Assembly: GCF_042477335.2 (NCBI RefSeq) | Contig: NC_091250.1 | Span: 133,521,384 to 133,585,383 of the forward strand | Origin: Ovis canadensis | Lineage: Eukaryota; Chordata; Mammalia; Artiodactyla; Bovidae | DNA length: 64,000 nucleotides | Reading direction: 5' to 3' | In this document: positions 13,401 to 22,224 of the stretch, in pieces | Layout: each line of letters starts with the position of its first letter | How positions within the stretch are numbered: position 1 is the stretch's first letter | Translations under genes and position numbers: made by a program | The notes under the pieces: model-generated | Databases searched by the model: none | Seen by the model: the letters and a program-made list of their open reading frames with translations, nothing else | Told to the model about the DNA's origin: nothing

Positions 13401-16400
13401 AAGGGGCGCATGGGGCTGACCCCCAATCCCCACAGCACGGGCCGCTCTCGGGCCTGACCCCCCACCCCGACGCCACACCCAGGCTCTGCTGAGGCTCAGA
13501 CAGGGACGCACACACAGGACCAACTGCTCTCCTGTGCCCAGAAAGCACCCTCTCTCACTGTGAAACAAGCATCGAGGTCACAACCCCCAGAACTGACTGA
13601 CTTCTCACTGAGCTGCGTACTCAGCAAAGCCCTGTAAAGAGGCGGCCTCCGGAGCAGCCCGTGACCGGGTCCGCGCGCCCGCCCGCCGCAGAAGGGCGAG
13701 AGCGCCCCCTGCCGGCCCCCGAGGGCCGCGCGGCGCGGGGCGGAAGGCGGAGGGCGGCCTGAGCTCAGAGGCAAGGACGAGGGTGCGGCAGGCTCCGGGC
13801 GGGGCCGCTCTCCATTCTAAGTCCGGGGTCCTAAACCTGACCTTGTCCTCAGCAAAGAACGGCGCCTGCCCACCCCAGGCCCCCTCGAAAAACGGGAGGG
13901 GGCAGGGCCCGTCACCCCGCACCCACCGCGTCTCCTCCAGGTGGCAGAGCTCCCTTCTAATCACTAAGGCAGTCAGCTGCAGATCCCCTCCCCCAACACA
14001 CACACACACACACACCCTGCAGCTGTGGCTCCCCTCACCCCAGCGCCCCCGTCGCCTCCGTGTCCTCCTGCCCGAACCCTGGCCCAGCCGCGCCGCCTGC
14101 GGGCAGGGCCTGGCCACGGTCTCTGGCACTCAGACGAGTCTGCTCCTCTCTGGCACTCAGACGACTCTGCTCCCGGCGAGGAGACACTAAGACCCACAGG
14201 GCTGAGCTCGGATGGGGGATGGCCCCTGGCTATCCTCACAGCCAGCTGGGGGCACTCACCTCCCCGCTGCGGCCCTCCTCGGGCACGATGTCCAGCTCCC
14301 GGGACTTCTTCAAGGCCGCTTCCAGCTCGGTCTTCAGGTAGATGGCACCCTCCAAGTGCCCACCGTGTGTCCCCGCGCGGGTGAACAGCTGCGAGGACAG
14401 GACAGCACCTCCTAGGCCAGGCACTCACTCTCCCCTACGGCCAGCACTGCACCCGCTGTCAGCCCATGCGGCCCATCTGGACCCAGGGGCCCGCCCTGAC
14501 CCAGGTGCACGCCCAGAGCCGGGAGCACGCCCAGAGCCGGGAGCACGCCCAGAGCCGGGAGCACGCCCAGACCCCGGAGCCCGCCCAGACCCCAGAGCCC
14601 GCCCAGAGCCGGGAGCACGCCCAGAGCCGGGAGCACGCCCTGACCCCGGAGCCCGCCCAGACCCCGGAGCCCGCCCAGAGCCGGGAGCACGCCCAGAGCC
14701 GGGAGCACGCCCTGACCCCGGAGCCCGCCCTGACCCCGGAGCCCGCCCAGAGCCGGGAGCACGCCCTGACCCCGGAGCCCGCCCAGACCCCGGAGCCCGC
14801 CCAGAGCCGGGAGCACGCCCTGACCCCGGAGCCCGCCCAGAGCCGGGAGCCCGCCCACAGCCGGGAGCCCGCCCTGACCCCGGAGCCCGCCCTGACCCCG
14901 GAGCCCGCCCTGACCCCGGAGCCCGCCCAGACCCAGGGGCCAGCCCGCATCCAGGAACACACCTGGACCCAGGAGCATGCAGCCGGCAGGAGCTTGTTCT
15001 GGATGAGCCTGAGCGCATCCTGGGCTGCACGGATGACGGCCGAGTTGTCCTCGCTCTCACGCACCCTCAGGCTGTCTGCAGCAAATGCATGGACGGTCAA
15101 CGGAGGAACTGCCACCCAGGCAGGTCACGGGGTATCCCAGACTGGACCACCCGCCAGCCACTCATCACCTGGCACCCAAACCTGCCAGCCAAGGAGACTC
15201 TGTCTTGTGGCTTTTGCCACAGCAGGTTTAGCCTAACTCCAACGGCCCTCTCCAGGCCATGAAGTCAGGGGACGCCCCCCCCGCCCAACGGCCACACTGC
15301 CCTCAGGATGGAGGCCCCACCCGCCCCTCAGCCCAGGGTCCTCCCTGTGAGCTCTGCCACCCCAGCAAGCCTCAGCCAGCACCCCCTCCAGCGTGACCCC
15401 TGTGTTGAGCCCTTGGTGCTTCCTTGCAGGGCAGAAGGTCCCGCTGTGGCTGCAGAGGCTGGGTGGCCTCCAGCCTCAGCCTCACCCCACCTGAGGGGCC
15501 CGAGCCAGGTGGGGTGGGACAGTCAGTGCCCCTCACCCACAGAAGCTGGAATGCAGGAACCCACGGCGCCAGCGTGGGCACGGCCCATGTTGTCACAAAC
15601 ATGGCAAAAAAACGGTTTCTCTCGATTCCTCCTCCCAGCTGCCCTCTGGCCCATGGAGCGCCCTGCACGTCAGAGGACTGGCACCCTGTGCCCTACACGC
15701 CGGAGTGCCTTCCCATGCTCACCTCACAGCCCAGAGGCCGGAGCACCGGAAGTGTCCCAGGGCCTGTGGCCGAGGTGGCCTGGCGTGGGGGCAGCCCTAC
15801 CTGAGGACAGCTCCACGTCCAGCGTGTACTGCTGGGAGCCCAGCCCGTGGTGCCGCACGAACCCCTCTGGGTCGCTGTCCTCCTCCTCCGAGGGTGGCCC
15901 TCCCGCGCCCGCGGCTCCCGGGCGGCCTGAGCAGGCAGGCAGGCTCTTGCTGCAACAGGGCTGTTCCTCGTCCCCGTCACCCTTCTCGGGCACGGGGCAC
16001 CAGGTGGACCCGGGGACCAGGTCGAGGTCGAAGGGCAGCAGCAGTCGGAAGCAGCTCTCCAGCTCGGTGAGGCAGCCCCGGATCTCCGCGGACATCTCTG
16101 GGAGAATGGGACGCGGCTCGATGGACCCCGGCGGGAGTGGCGTCCAGGAGGGGACAGAGCGCGCCCCGCCCCCTCCCCCACAGGCCGGCGGGTGCCCTGC
16201 TCCGGAGACCACTCCAGGACGTTCGGGGCGACACCCTCAGCCGTGCCCGGCGAGAGCCTGCCTGGACGGCACTCCAGCCGCTCGCCGCCGAGCTCAGCTC
16301 CGCCCCACCAGCCCACTCTGGCTGTGGCTGCCCGCGGAATCTCCCAGCTCTGTGGCCTTCCCAAGGCCAGGCTTCTGGAAGGGCCTTCGACCCGCTGCCC

Positions 16401-19094
16401 TTCAAGCTGCTCCCACCCTGGGTGCCGCCCACAGGGAGGTCGGGCAGAGAGATTTGGGGAGCAGACTGGCAAGACTGCAGTTGAGGGGTGTCAGGGTCAG
16501 ATGGGCGGCAACGCTCAGGCCACCATGGGACGCGCGTCTGCAGCGTGGCCGCTGGGGCCGCAGGAGAGGGTGGGCGGCCTGCAGGGGCCCTCCCCCACCC
16601 TCGACTTGAACCAGCTCTGTCCACCCTGTCTACCCACCTGCCCCCAAACCCCCAGCGAACCTCAGCCGGCGCCTCCTCCAGCGCGACCCCTAGGCCCATG
16701 GCCCTGGTGGTCCCTTGCAGGGTGCCAGGTGCCCGGGGATCTAGGTCTTCCTGCGGCTACGGGGCCAGATGACCTCCAGCCTCCTCCTCACCCCCCGCCC
16801 CCACCACACTCCCAGAGCACGCCCTGTGACAGGGGTGCAGTGCTGGGCAAGGACCTGAGCTCTGCCTGGGAAGGAGCAGCAGGCTGGCTCGGGATGGCGC
16901 CCCACTCCCCACAGCTCACCTTCCATCTCCCGCGCTGCCCACTGGGACCTCTCCTTGTAGATTCTGTCCAAGTGCTTCTGTCTCTCTTCTGCTCGCTTTC
17001 TTTCTGCCAGAGTGCGAGCGTCCACGTCCTGGAAGTCTACCTGAGAAGTTTAGGTAAAGGTCAGGTCCAGCTACAAAAAATCTAACGAAAACGTGACTTG
17101 CAACCAGGCCTAACAGCAGGCGCAGCAGCGCAGCTCTGCTCAGGAGCTACAGGCCAAAGCGCTGTGGCCTCAGGCTCACGCGTGCTGCTTTAACACGCAA
17201 GGCAACACCCTCGACGGGAACACTAAACCCCCAGAATGAACACAGCCGCCGGCGCCTCCTAGTCAAGTCAGGTCAAAAGGCTTCTAGCCACACAAACGCC
17301 GCAGTGGGAAGGGAGGCTGCTGGCCAGACCCAGAGGCCTGAGGACGCTCGAGGGGACCCCAGGGGGCAGCGGGAAGGGCAGCAGCCACAGGCCTGGAGTG
17401 GGTGGGGAGGGAGGGGCAGTAACCGGTCCTAGCAGGTGTCGGCCACCCAGACTGGCTGGGCCCAAGCGCAGAGCCTGGCAGAGAAAAGAGCTGTGTCTGA
17501 GCAGATGGCTCTCACGCTCCTGTTCACCTTGTGGAAACCAGGGCCAAAGGCTCAGCCCCACCTACACGTGGGGACGAGCTGAGGCCCTTCCCTCACAGCT
17601 GCTCCTCCGGCTCCAGGCCACCCCCTGCCCAGACCGCACGGGCCGGTGGTGCAGTGCAAGGCCTGCCCACCTGTTTGCTGTGCTTTAGGAAGTGGAAGCC
17701 CAGGGCCAGCTTCTTATAGGCCGCACCGTACTTCTCATTCCAGCCATGGACGGCCCGGGTGGCCGCTTGCCTCAGCCTCTGTGCCACCTCCCTGGGGGGC
17801 GGCAGGGGCCGCTCATGGTCAGTACCCAGCGTGAGCTCCAGGAACTCCTGGAAGTTGGAAATGACCAGTGTCCTGAACTGGTGAGACCTGGCGAAGAGCT
17901 GGCCCAGGACCTGGAAGGCGGACAGGCGGACCTCTGCGTGCTCCTGGCTCAGCTGGGCCATCAGCAGGTGGTAGGCGTGGCTAAGCTGCTCTTCGGAAGA
18001 CCTGGAGACACAGCCGCAGTGGCAGGGGCGCGGGCACTTCCGGAGCCATGTGCCCTTCCCCCGCGGCAGACCAGCACTGCCCACGTGCCAACCCTGGCCC
18101 TGCCCATTGCCGGATAGCCCACAAGGCGAGCTTTTAACTACTTTCATGAAGACAAACAGAAAAAAACATTCCCTGACACAAGGAAACGCTGTGAAGCTCA
18201 GGGTCAGGGCGCACGGTTTCACGGGACCCAGCCAGGCGCTGTCATTTATTCCGGGGCTGACCGCCCATCCACAGCCGGGTGCCTGGGAGCCTGAAGGACT
18301 CTTGGCCCGCCCAGCTAGCAGCGGTGCAGAGACCCCACCCCAAGGGGAGACCACCCCCAGCCCCCTGGAAAGCTCTGTAGCCTTCTGGGAGCTACCCCAG
18401 GAGGCGTGCACACCGCAACCCCTCTCTCGTTCCTCTTCCCAGCTACCCTCACGCTCCCCACCCTGCATGCCCTGCTCTTTGGGGGTTTTCGGGGAATGCA
18501 ACAAAGCCTGGCCTGAGTCACCGTTTTTAACCAAAGTGTAAATTCTTGTCACTGAAACGATCATGTAAGTTCTGTTCTGTGAACATATGGCAAGGATCAC
18601 CAGCAGAGTTCCTCGCTTCTGCTGCTGGTGCTGAGAGGCTCTTGGGTGAGAGCAGTGTCCAAAGACAGGACAAGAGTCCACCCGTGTGACCTCTAACCTT
18701 CCTCCCACACGTGTTCCAACACTGAGTAACCCTTCAATCGTACACGTGCGCTCAAGGTTAGGCATCCACACAGAGAACTGAACAGACCTGTTCTTCCTAA
18801 GGCTGCACACCCCTGCCTCGAACTGCTGCCCCAGAACAGGACCGAGCACTGCAGGGCCCTGGGGAGATGTCCTGGGGAGATGTCCTGGGGGGTGTTCCTT
18901 TGCTGGTTCTTCCCCAGCAGGGAAGCTGACCCCAGGGTAGCCCCACATTCTCCTAGGGTTGGCACAGACTTGCTGAGACAGAGCCTTAAGACATACTTGC
19001 AAATTTTCTTCAGTTGCTTCATTTTCTCAGGGTTCAATTGGGGCTCTCCTGAAGTTGTGAGCTCTTCAACCAACTCTGAAAGTTTCTGATCCAT
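1328..19094 (-). CDS. UVSSA: UVSSA, UV-stimulated scaffold protein A (eleven coding exons, 3' end off window)
   Basis: UVSSA acts in transcription-coupled nucleotide excision repair: it binds stalled RNA polymerase II with CSA/CSB, brings USP7, and hands over to TFIIH. Coding exons in transcript order: 19094-18997, 18001-17671, 17040-16920, 16097-15801, 15075-14963, 14388-14260, 8103-7998, 3109-2992, 2661-2536, 1965-1782, 1439-1328. Each has AG/GT borders and the phases join without a break through residue 578. Visible parts are an N-terminal VHS-like helical region (about 1-150), a Lys/Glu-rich helix (144-183), an acidic TFIIH-contact segment with F377 and V380, and a C-terminal C-x9-C-x7-C-x2-H zinc site. 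The human protein is 709 residues as I recall; the last roughly 95 residues should lie left of position 1. The model is shorter than human around residue 399. Identification is firm; the 3109 acceptor is less certain. Confidence 0.93.
1782..1965 (-). CDS. UVSSA: UVSSA coding exon 10 (residues 480-541), zinc-site half
   Basis: Read as [10 protein letters not shown] through [18 protein letters not shown]524 and C534 are the first two ligands of the UVSSA zinc site; the other two are in the next exon. Ends exactly on a codon at donor GTGGGG. Confidence 0.94.
2536..2661 (-). CDS. UVSSA: UVSSA coding exon 9 (residues 438-479)
   Basis: This exon encodes an Ala-rich stretch, then [20 protein letters not shown] and AAGKILK, matching human [25 protein letters not shown]. 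It marks entry into the conserved C-terminal (DUF2043) domain. Acceptor CTCTCCAG, donor GTGAGT. Confidence 0.92.
2992..3109 (-). CDS. UVSSA: UVSSA coding exon 8 (residues 399-437)
   Basis: The core [16 protein letters not shown] matches human [15 protein letters not shown]. The acceptor used here (CATACCAG, exon starting GC) is the one that restores phase after exon 7, but its polypyrimidine tract is poor. The residues before DPT are shorter than in human, so a further small exon or another start is possible. The donor at 2991 (GTGACG) is clear. Confidence 0.75.
4279..5690. repeat. Minisatellite, 34-37 bp unit, about 38 copies
   Basis: Tandem units carrying a CTGGAGTCTGCAC core followed by CCTCCCTGTACACACAGAGC-like sequence. 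The main length variants are 37 bp (TACACACAG) and about 34-35 bp (GCACACAG). Few units are identical; GTACACAC/GTGTGCAC and GCGGCC/GTGCCC variants alternate, as expected for a diverging VNTR. Because 37 is not a multiple of three and no frame of the unit contains a stop, long open frames run through it on both strands. It lies in a UVSSA intron. Confidence 0.95.
6120..6740. promoter_or_regulatory. AT-rich island in UVSSA intron 7, possible enhancer
   Basis: A marked drop in GC inside GC-rich intron, with no recognisable SINE or LINE. TAAT/ATTA-type homeodomain cores cluster near its right end (GTAATTAAAATG around 6657), with AATCAATC and TTGATTTG elements on the left. Function is inferred only from composition. 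Confidence 0.3.
7998..8103 (-). CDS. UVSSA: UVSSA coding exon 7 (residues 364-398), TFIIH-contact acidic segment
   Basis: This exon carries the acidic [19 protein letters not shown] segment. In the human protein the equivalent Phe and Val contact the TFIIH p62 PH domain, and the Lys in the EKEGYE motif is the monoubiquitination site (K414 in human). F377 and V380 are present here. Donor GTGAGC leaves one base (G) for residue 399. Confidence 0.95.
9120..9660. promoter_or_regulatory. AT-rich island in UVSSA intron 6, possible enhancer
   Basis: Repeat-free, AT-rich block with ATTAATCATT, GATCAATCACG and TTTTAATTTTCC elements, framed by high-GC intron. Such islands often mark conserved non-coding elements; conservation cannot be measured here. 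Confidence 0.3.
10550..11080. promoter_or_regulatory. AT-rich island with E-box, homeodomain and MEF2-like sites
   Basis: Contains CATAATTAAG, TCTAATTAAC, two CAGCTG-type E-boxes (near 10980 and 11001) and CTATTTATA, a MEF2-like site near 11006. It lacks any repeat signature. Called on motif clustering only. Confidence 0.3.
11481..11575 (+). repeat. MIR SINE remnant
   Basis: CAGCCTTCCCATCTGTAAAA followed by a CCTCACAGGG...GGAATTAAGG stretch follows the 3' half of the MIR consensus. Ancient and degraded. Confidence 0.6.
12100..12430. promoter_or_regulatory. AT-rich island in UVSSA intron 6, possible enhancer
   Basis: Repeat-free block with GGATTAATATT, CATAATTAAAC and GGATTATTAGG cores. It sits between GC-rich flanks and shares the composition of the islands at 9.1 and 10.6 kb. 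Confidence 0.28.
12703..12755. repeat. 19 bp tandem repeat, about 2.8 copies
   Basis: Near-perfect copies of GCGCAGACACCGCAGAGCC in tandem, inside UVSSA intron 6. Confidence 0.85.
13997..14016. repeat. (CA)n microsatellite
   Basis: A short run of CA dinucleotides in UVSSA intron 6, about 250 bp from the exon at 14260. Confidence 0.85.
14260..14388 (-). CDS. UVSSA: UVSSA coding exon 6 (residues 321-363)
   Basis: This exon has 43 whole codons from [10 protein letters not shown] to EEGRSGE. The GTHGG and KTELE...RELDI motifs match human UVSSA. Acceptor CTCGCAG, donor GTGAGT. Confidence 0.93.
14493..14943. repeat. 18 bp minisatellite, about 24 copies, filling most of a UVSSA intron
   Basis: Two interleaved 18 bp unit types, GCCCAGAGCCGGGAGCAC-like and GCCCTGACCCCGGAGCCC-like, alternate irregularly. 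The array makes up about 450 of the 574 bases of the intron between exons 5 and 6 and stops about 20 bp from the donor of exon 5. The pre-mRNA strand (minus) is G-rich with GGGG runs. The 18 bp period keeps frames open, giving Pro/Ala/Gly repeat polypeptides that are artefacts. Confidence 0.95.
14963..15075 (-). CDS. UVSSA: UVSSA coding exon 5 (residues 283-320)
   Basis: This exon encodes [20 protein letters not shown] through CSWVQ, a helical segment well matched to the family. Its donor GTGTGT at 14962 lies about 20 bp from an 18 bp minisatellite that fills most of the next intron. Confidence 0.93.
15801..16097 (-). CDS. UVSSA: UVSSA coding exon 4 (residues 184-282)
   Basis: Conserved ends flank a divergent middle: [20 protein letters not shown] at the start and [19 protein letters not shown] at the end. 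The middle (about 212-256) is Gly/Pro/Glu-rich and probably disordered. Acceptor TCCCAG, donor GTAGGG; the exon ends one base into Asp283. Confidence 0.93.
16920..17040 (-). CDS. UVSSA: UVSSA coding exon 3 (residues 144-183)
   Basis: This exon starts [10 protein letters not shown] and is rich in Lys, Arg and Glu, predicting one long charged helix. It ends one base into Glu184 at donor GTGAGC. It matches the human segment that follows the VHS region. Confidence 0.93.
17671..18001 (-). CDS. UVSSA: UVSSA coding exon 2 (residues 34-143), VHS-like region
   Basis: This 331 bp exon completes Lys33 and runs from SSEEQL to HSKQ. It encodes most of the VHS-like helical domain, which in UVSSA contacts CSA and ubiquitinated partners. 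It contains the conserved block [20 protein letters not shown]. Acceptor TCTCCAG and donor GTGGGC are clear. Confidence 0.95.
18997..19094 (-). CDS. UVSSA: UVSSA first coding exon (residues 1-32 and part of 33)
   Basis: The frame opens with [18 protein letters not shown], the expected UVSSA N-terminus. The acceptor TTTCTAG ends only two bases before the ATG, so almost all 5' UTR must be in a separate upstream exon. The donor is GTATGT, read in phase 2 (AA of Lys33). Confidence 0.93.
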
Positions 19095-19096
19095 AT

Positions 19097-19921
19097 CTAG
19101 AAACAGGAAACGCAGAGACGCTAAACGACCACCTAGTATTTCACAGCTCTGGGTTTTATTAGATGTCGCTGGGTTCCACTGTGTGTCAGGCACAGGGTAT
19201 CGGCACAACGCTGAGGGGGTCCTTGAGACCTGGCCTCTGTGACATGACCCCCTGATACTGAAACAAATCAAGGTGAGATTCCGGGCCGGGTCAACAAGAC
19301 ATTTTTGATGGTAATTAGCAAAAGGGCAACAAGAGACCGGGGCTCTGCAGGTCTACAATCCGAGAGCCACGGAGCACGCAGTCACGCTCGGCGGGAAGGC
19401 AAGGACCAGAACGGCTGAATTACACTCAAGCTAGCTTTCCCGCAGGACTGCAGGCGCACCTCTTTCCTCGCCAGCTCGACCATCCCTCCGAAAGCCACAG
19501 GGTGGCCTCTAGACCCGCAGGGCGAGCTGCTGCATCTCGACCTGCTCGCGGGCAGCCGCCCGAGGCGGGTATGGAGGGGGCCGGGGCGCCCGCGCCGCAG
19601 GGGGAGGGCCGGCGTCGGGGGCAGCGAGGACGCCCGGCGCTCCGCCGCGTCTCCCACCAGCAGTAACGTCTGCCGTCGCCGACGCTGGGCCGCCGGGGCG
19701 GGCCCGCCCTCCGGGGCAGAGCCCCAGCGCCCCGCCGCCCTCGGGCCAGTCAGGGCCGACGAGCCCCGGCCCTGAAGTCCGCGGCGCGGCCGGACCGAAG
19801 AGGGCGGCGTCCAGCGCAGGGCGCGCCGGGGGCACCACGGGGCGGGGGACGAAGGAGGCGCCCCCGAGAGAAGGCTGCGCTCCGACCCCGGCCCGCCAGG
19901 CCGCCCCTCAGCTCCACCTAC
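19097..19921 (-). other. UVSSA: UVSSA first intron (inferred)
   Basis: Sequence between the acceptor before the start codon and a good donor-like GTAGGT at 19916-19921. It begins AT-neutral, then enters the CpG island from about 19480. No coding exon is visible. Confidence 0.45.
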
Positions 19922-19940
19922 CGCGCTCCCTGCCGCTCGC

Positions 19941-20012
19941 CTCAGCCCACCCTTCCGGCGAAGGGCCCGCCCCCCGTCACGTGCCCCGGATCGCGACAGT
20001 CATTGGCCCGCC
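19941..20012 (-). promoter_or_regulatory. Promoter module copy 1 (ETS, GC box, CACGTG, CCAAT)
   Basis: Ordered elements on the plus strand: TTCCGGCG, GCCCGCCCC, GTCACGTG (19976-19983), then ATTGGCCCGCC. The same order recurs 140-150 bp to the right. Confidence 0.6.
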
Positions 20013-20080
20013 CCAGCCCGGCGGCGCGCGGGGAAGGTCGGAGCGGCCGAAGCCCCGTCTAACCCGCTTGGCGGCAGCTC

Positions 20081-20159
20081 TCTGCTTAGCCCGCCCCTTC
20101 CGGCGCAGGCCCCGCCCCTCCTGTCACGTGACCCCCAGCGTGGCGAGCAGTGGCCCGCC
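20081..20159 (-). promoter_or_regulatory. Promoter module copy 2
   Basis: CCCGCCCCTTCCGGCG, CCCCGCCCC, TGTCACGTGAC (CACGTG at 20125-20130), then GTGGCCCGCC. It aligns in order with 19941-20012; its CCAAT element has decayed (GTGGCCC instead of ATTGGCCC). Confidence 0.6.
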
Positions 20160-21039
20160 TGGACCCCGAGGCGTGGACGCGCGGTCAGAGCCGAGACCTG
20201 CGCGGTGACGCAGGCGCGCTCCCGGCCGAAGGCGCGCTCGCGGGGGAAGGGGAGGGGGGCGGGTCTGACGACGCGCGAGAAAAAAGGAGGCGGGCGGGCG
20301 CGGCAAGGCCTTAAAGGGACCGTGTGCTCGTGGGCTGGGCCGGGCCCGACTGCGGGTGCGCGCTCGGCTTTCCGGCGTCGGCCCGGAAGCGTGGCGGCTC
20401 CGCGCGCCGGGCCGCCTGGTGGGCGCGCTTCTCCCTGCCGGCGCTGCCCAGAGGGCTCCCCGGGCCGGGTCCTGGGCGGACGCCCCAGCCGTCCCCGAGA
20501 GGTGGTGCCCCCGCTGGCAGCGCCCTCCCCGGTCCGTGGGCGGCGCGGGGAGGCCGGCCCGGGGGACCCTCCCCAGAAGACCCGCCCTGGCTCGTGTGCC
20601 AGCCGCCCGCCGGCCGCACGTCCCGGGGCCGGGACCGGCGCGGGGCCGGGCGCAGGTCCTCCCGAGGCCGCGGCGGGGACGCCCCCAGGCCTGGCGGCTC
20701 CGGCGTGCTCGGACGCCCGCCGTAGCCGGGCCCTCGGGAGGCTCCGCGGGCCCGCGGCGCCCGCACGGACCGGCGAACGGCAGCTGGGCTGTGTGCGGGG
20801 GCCTGGGTCGGGCAGAAGGGGCCGACGGCGCCGCAGGCCAGCCGGCCCAGCGCCTCCGCGGGCGGCGGTGCCCGACGCGCCGGGCTCCCGTCTCGGGACG
20901 GAGAACAGGGCGCCGCTTGGACCGTGTGGTAGCGCTGACACAGAAGGCCCAGAAGAGGGGACCCCGAGCGGAGGGAGGAGCGGGGGCCCGGGATCGGAGC
21001 GGGGGGTGGTTGCCCAGCCTCGTCTCCGTGTTGAAATGT

Positions 21040-21165
21040 CGAGCTGTATCTTTGGAAAGGGTGCTCTTGTGGTACGTGAATTACATCTTAATAAATAGCT
21101 GTTAAGAAAGGGGGGCGGGAAGGAACGAAAAACGAGACAAAACGAATTAAGAAGCGAAAGAAGAA
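21040..21165 (+). repeat. Possible LINE 3' tail with AATAAA and A-rich end
   Basis: GTGAATTACATCTTAATAAA followed by an A-rich tail looks like the 3' end of an old L1-type retrotransposon. The AATAAA is at 21090-21095. It could instead terminate a short antisense transcript from the CpG island. Confidence 0.35.
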
Positions 21166-21863
21166 ATGAGCGCCGGCCTCCCTGCGCAGGCCCCCGCCTC
21201 TGGTCTCCCTTCTGTGGCTACAGGGTGTTTCCCTTGCGAGGAGGACCCCCTCTCTCCAGGTCCCCTCCCCGGACTCGCCTCCACGGCCCTGGCCGCCCAG
21301 CTCCTGGAGACCTGAGTCTGCCCCACCGCCCGCTCGTCTCAGCTGATGGAGGCTCCTCTGTCCTTCCAAGCGCTTGGGCCAATGACCCAGGAGGCCCCCT
21401 GGACCCCTCTTCCTTTCCCACAGCCCAGATGTCCGGACAGCCCCACCTTCAGGGGGAATTCAGAATCTGCGTACTTGGTCGCCCTGCGGCCACCGCCAGG
21501 TCCCTGCCACATACCCTCAGCCGGTCAGCGCAGTCACCTCTACCCTCCTGCCCCCTAGAGACCATTCACCTCGCAGCAGCCAGGGGGCCCCCTAGAAGCT
21601 GAAGTCAGATCGTGTGATCCCCTCGCCCCTTCAGTGGCTCCGGCCCAGGGTGAAGCCAGAACCTTTAACAGACCACGGGGCCTTCCGGGTCTGTGCGGCT
21701 CACCCAGCCACCTCCTTCCTGCTCTCCCTGCCCCTGCAGCCGGCAGGGCTTCCGGAAGCCACCCCATGCCTTCAAGGCTGTGCATCCTGCCTGGCATGTC
21801 TTGCTTCAGCCTCTCACCTCTCTTGGTGTAACAGGACCGCCCTGGCCCAGCCCCCACCTGCGC
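21166..21863. other. Intergenic, nothing recognised
   Basis: GC-rich unique sequence between the UVSSA CpG island and the repeat zone. No exon, repeat family or RNA gene was identified. Confidence 0.5.
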
Positions 21864-22139
21864 TTTTTTTCTGGCTGTGTTGGGTTCTGGCTGTGTTGGG
21901 TCCTGGTGGACACATGGGTCTTTCTCTGGTTGCGGTTCACGGCTTCTCATCATCGTGGAGCACAGGCTCCAGGTGTGCAGGCTTCAGTACTTGTGGCTCC
22001 CAGGCTCTAAACACAGCTGGGTACTGGGGACACACCGCTGTATTGCTCTGCGGCCTGTGGAACCCTCTGGCCCAGGGATCAAACCTGTGTCTCCTGCACT
22101 CGCAGGCAGATGCTCTACTACAGAGCCACCAGGGAAGCC
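21864..22139 (-). mobile_element. CHR-type tRNA-derived SINE, antisense
   Basis: Starts with a T-run, then CTGGCTGTGTTGGGTCCTG, and ends in the reversed tRNA part: CAAACCTGTGTCTCC, GCAGGCAGATGCTCTACTAC and GCCACCAGGGAAG. This layout is typical of cetartiodactyl CHR/tRNA-Glu SINEs read on the minus strand. Confidence 0.8.
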
Positions 22140-22224
22140 GCCCTGCCTGCCTGTCCTGGACTTGGTCCACTTTGTCCCACAGTGCTTGTAACCTCACACA
22201 GGCCTGTAATCTCATCCGTGGTCC

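Larger units (their letters stand above)
8104..14259 (-). other. UVSSA: UVSSA intron 6 (6.2 kb)
   Basis: Largest UVSSA intron in the window. It contains three AT-rich islands (9120-9660, 10550-11080, 12100-12430), a MIR remnant at 11481-11575, a 19 bp triplet repeat at 12703-12755 and a short CA run near 14000. No coding exon was found in it. Confidence 0.65.
19480..20960 (-). promoter_or_regulatory. UVSSA: UVSSA CpG-island promoter
   Basis: Very GC- and CpG-rich sequence just upstream of UVSSA coding exon 1. It contains Sp1-type GC boxes, ETS-type TTCCGG sites, CACGTG E-boxes and an inverted CCAAT (ATTGG at 20003). A donor-like GTAGGT at 19916-19921 could close a non-coding exon 1, placing the start site at about 19950-20150. 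Long open frames across the island reflect CpG composition. Confidence 0.8.

Noticed and set aside
14342-15262. Pro/Ala/Gly-repeat frames on both strands
   Set aside because: Product of the 18 bp array plus the antisense of UVSSA exons 5 and 6.
17593-19002. 469-codon minus-strand frame
   Set aside because: Reads through UVSSA exons and the intron between them; only the exon parts resemble a protein.
20000-21105. Arg/Pro/Gly-rich frames in the UVSSA CpG island
   Set aside because: Typical of CpG-island sequence on both strands; no homologue recognised.
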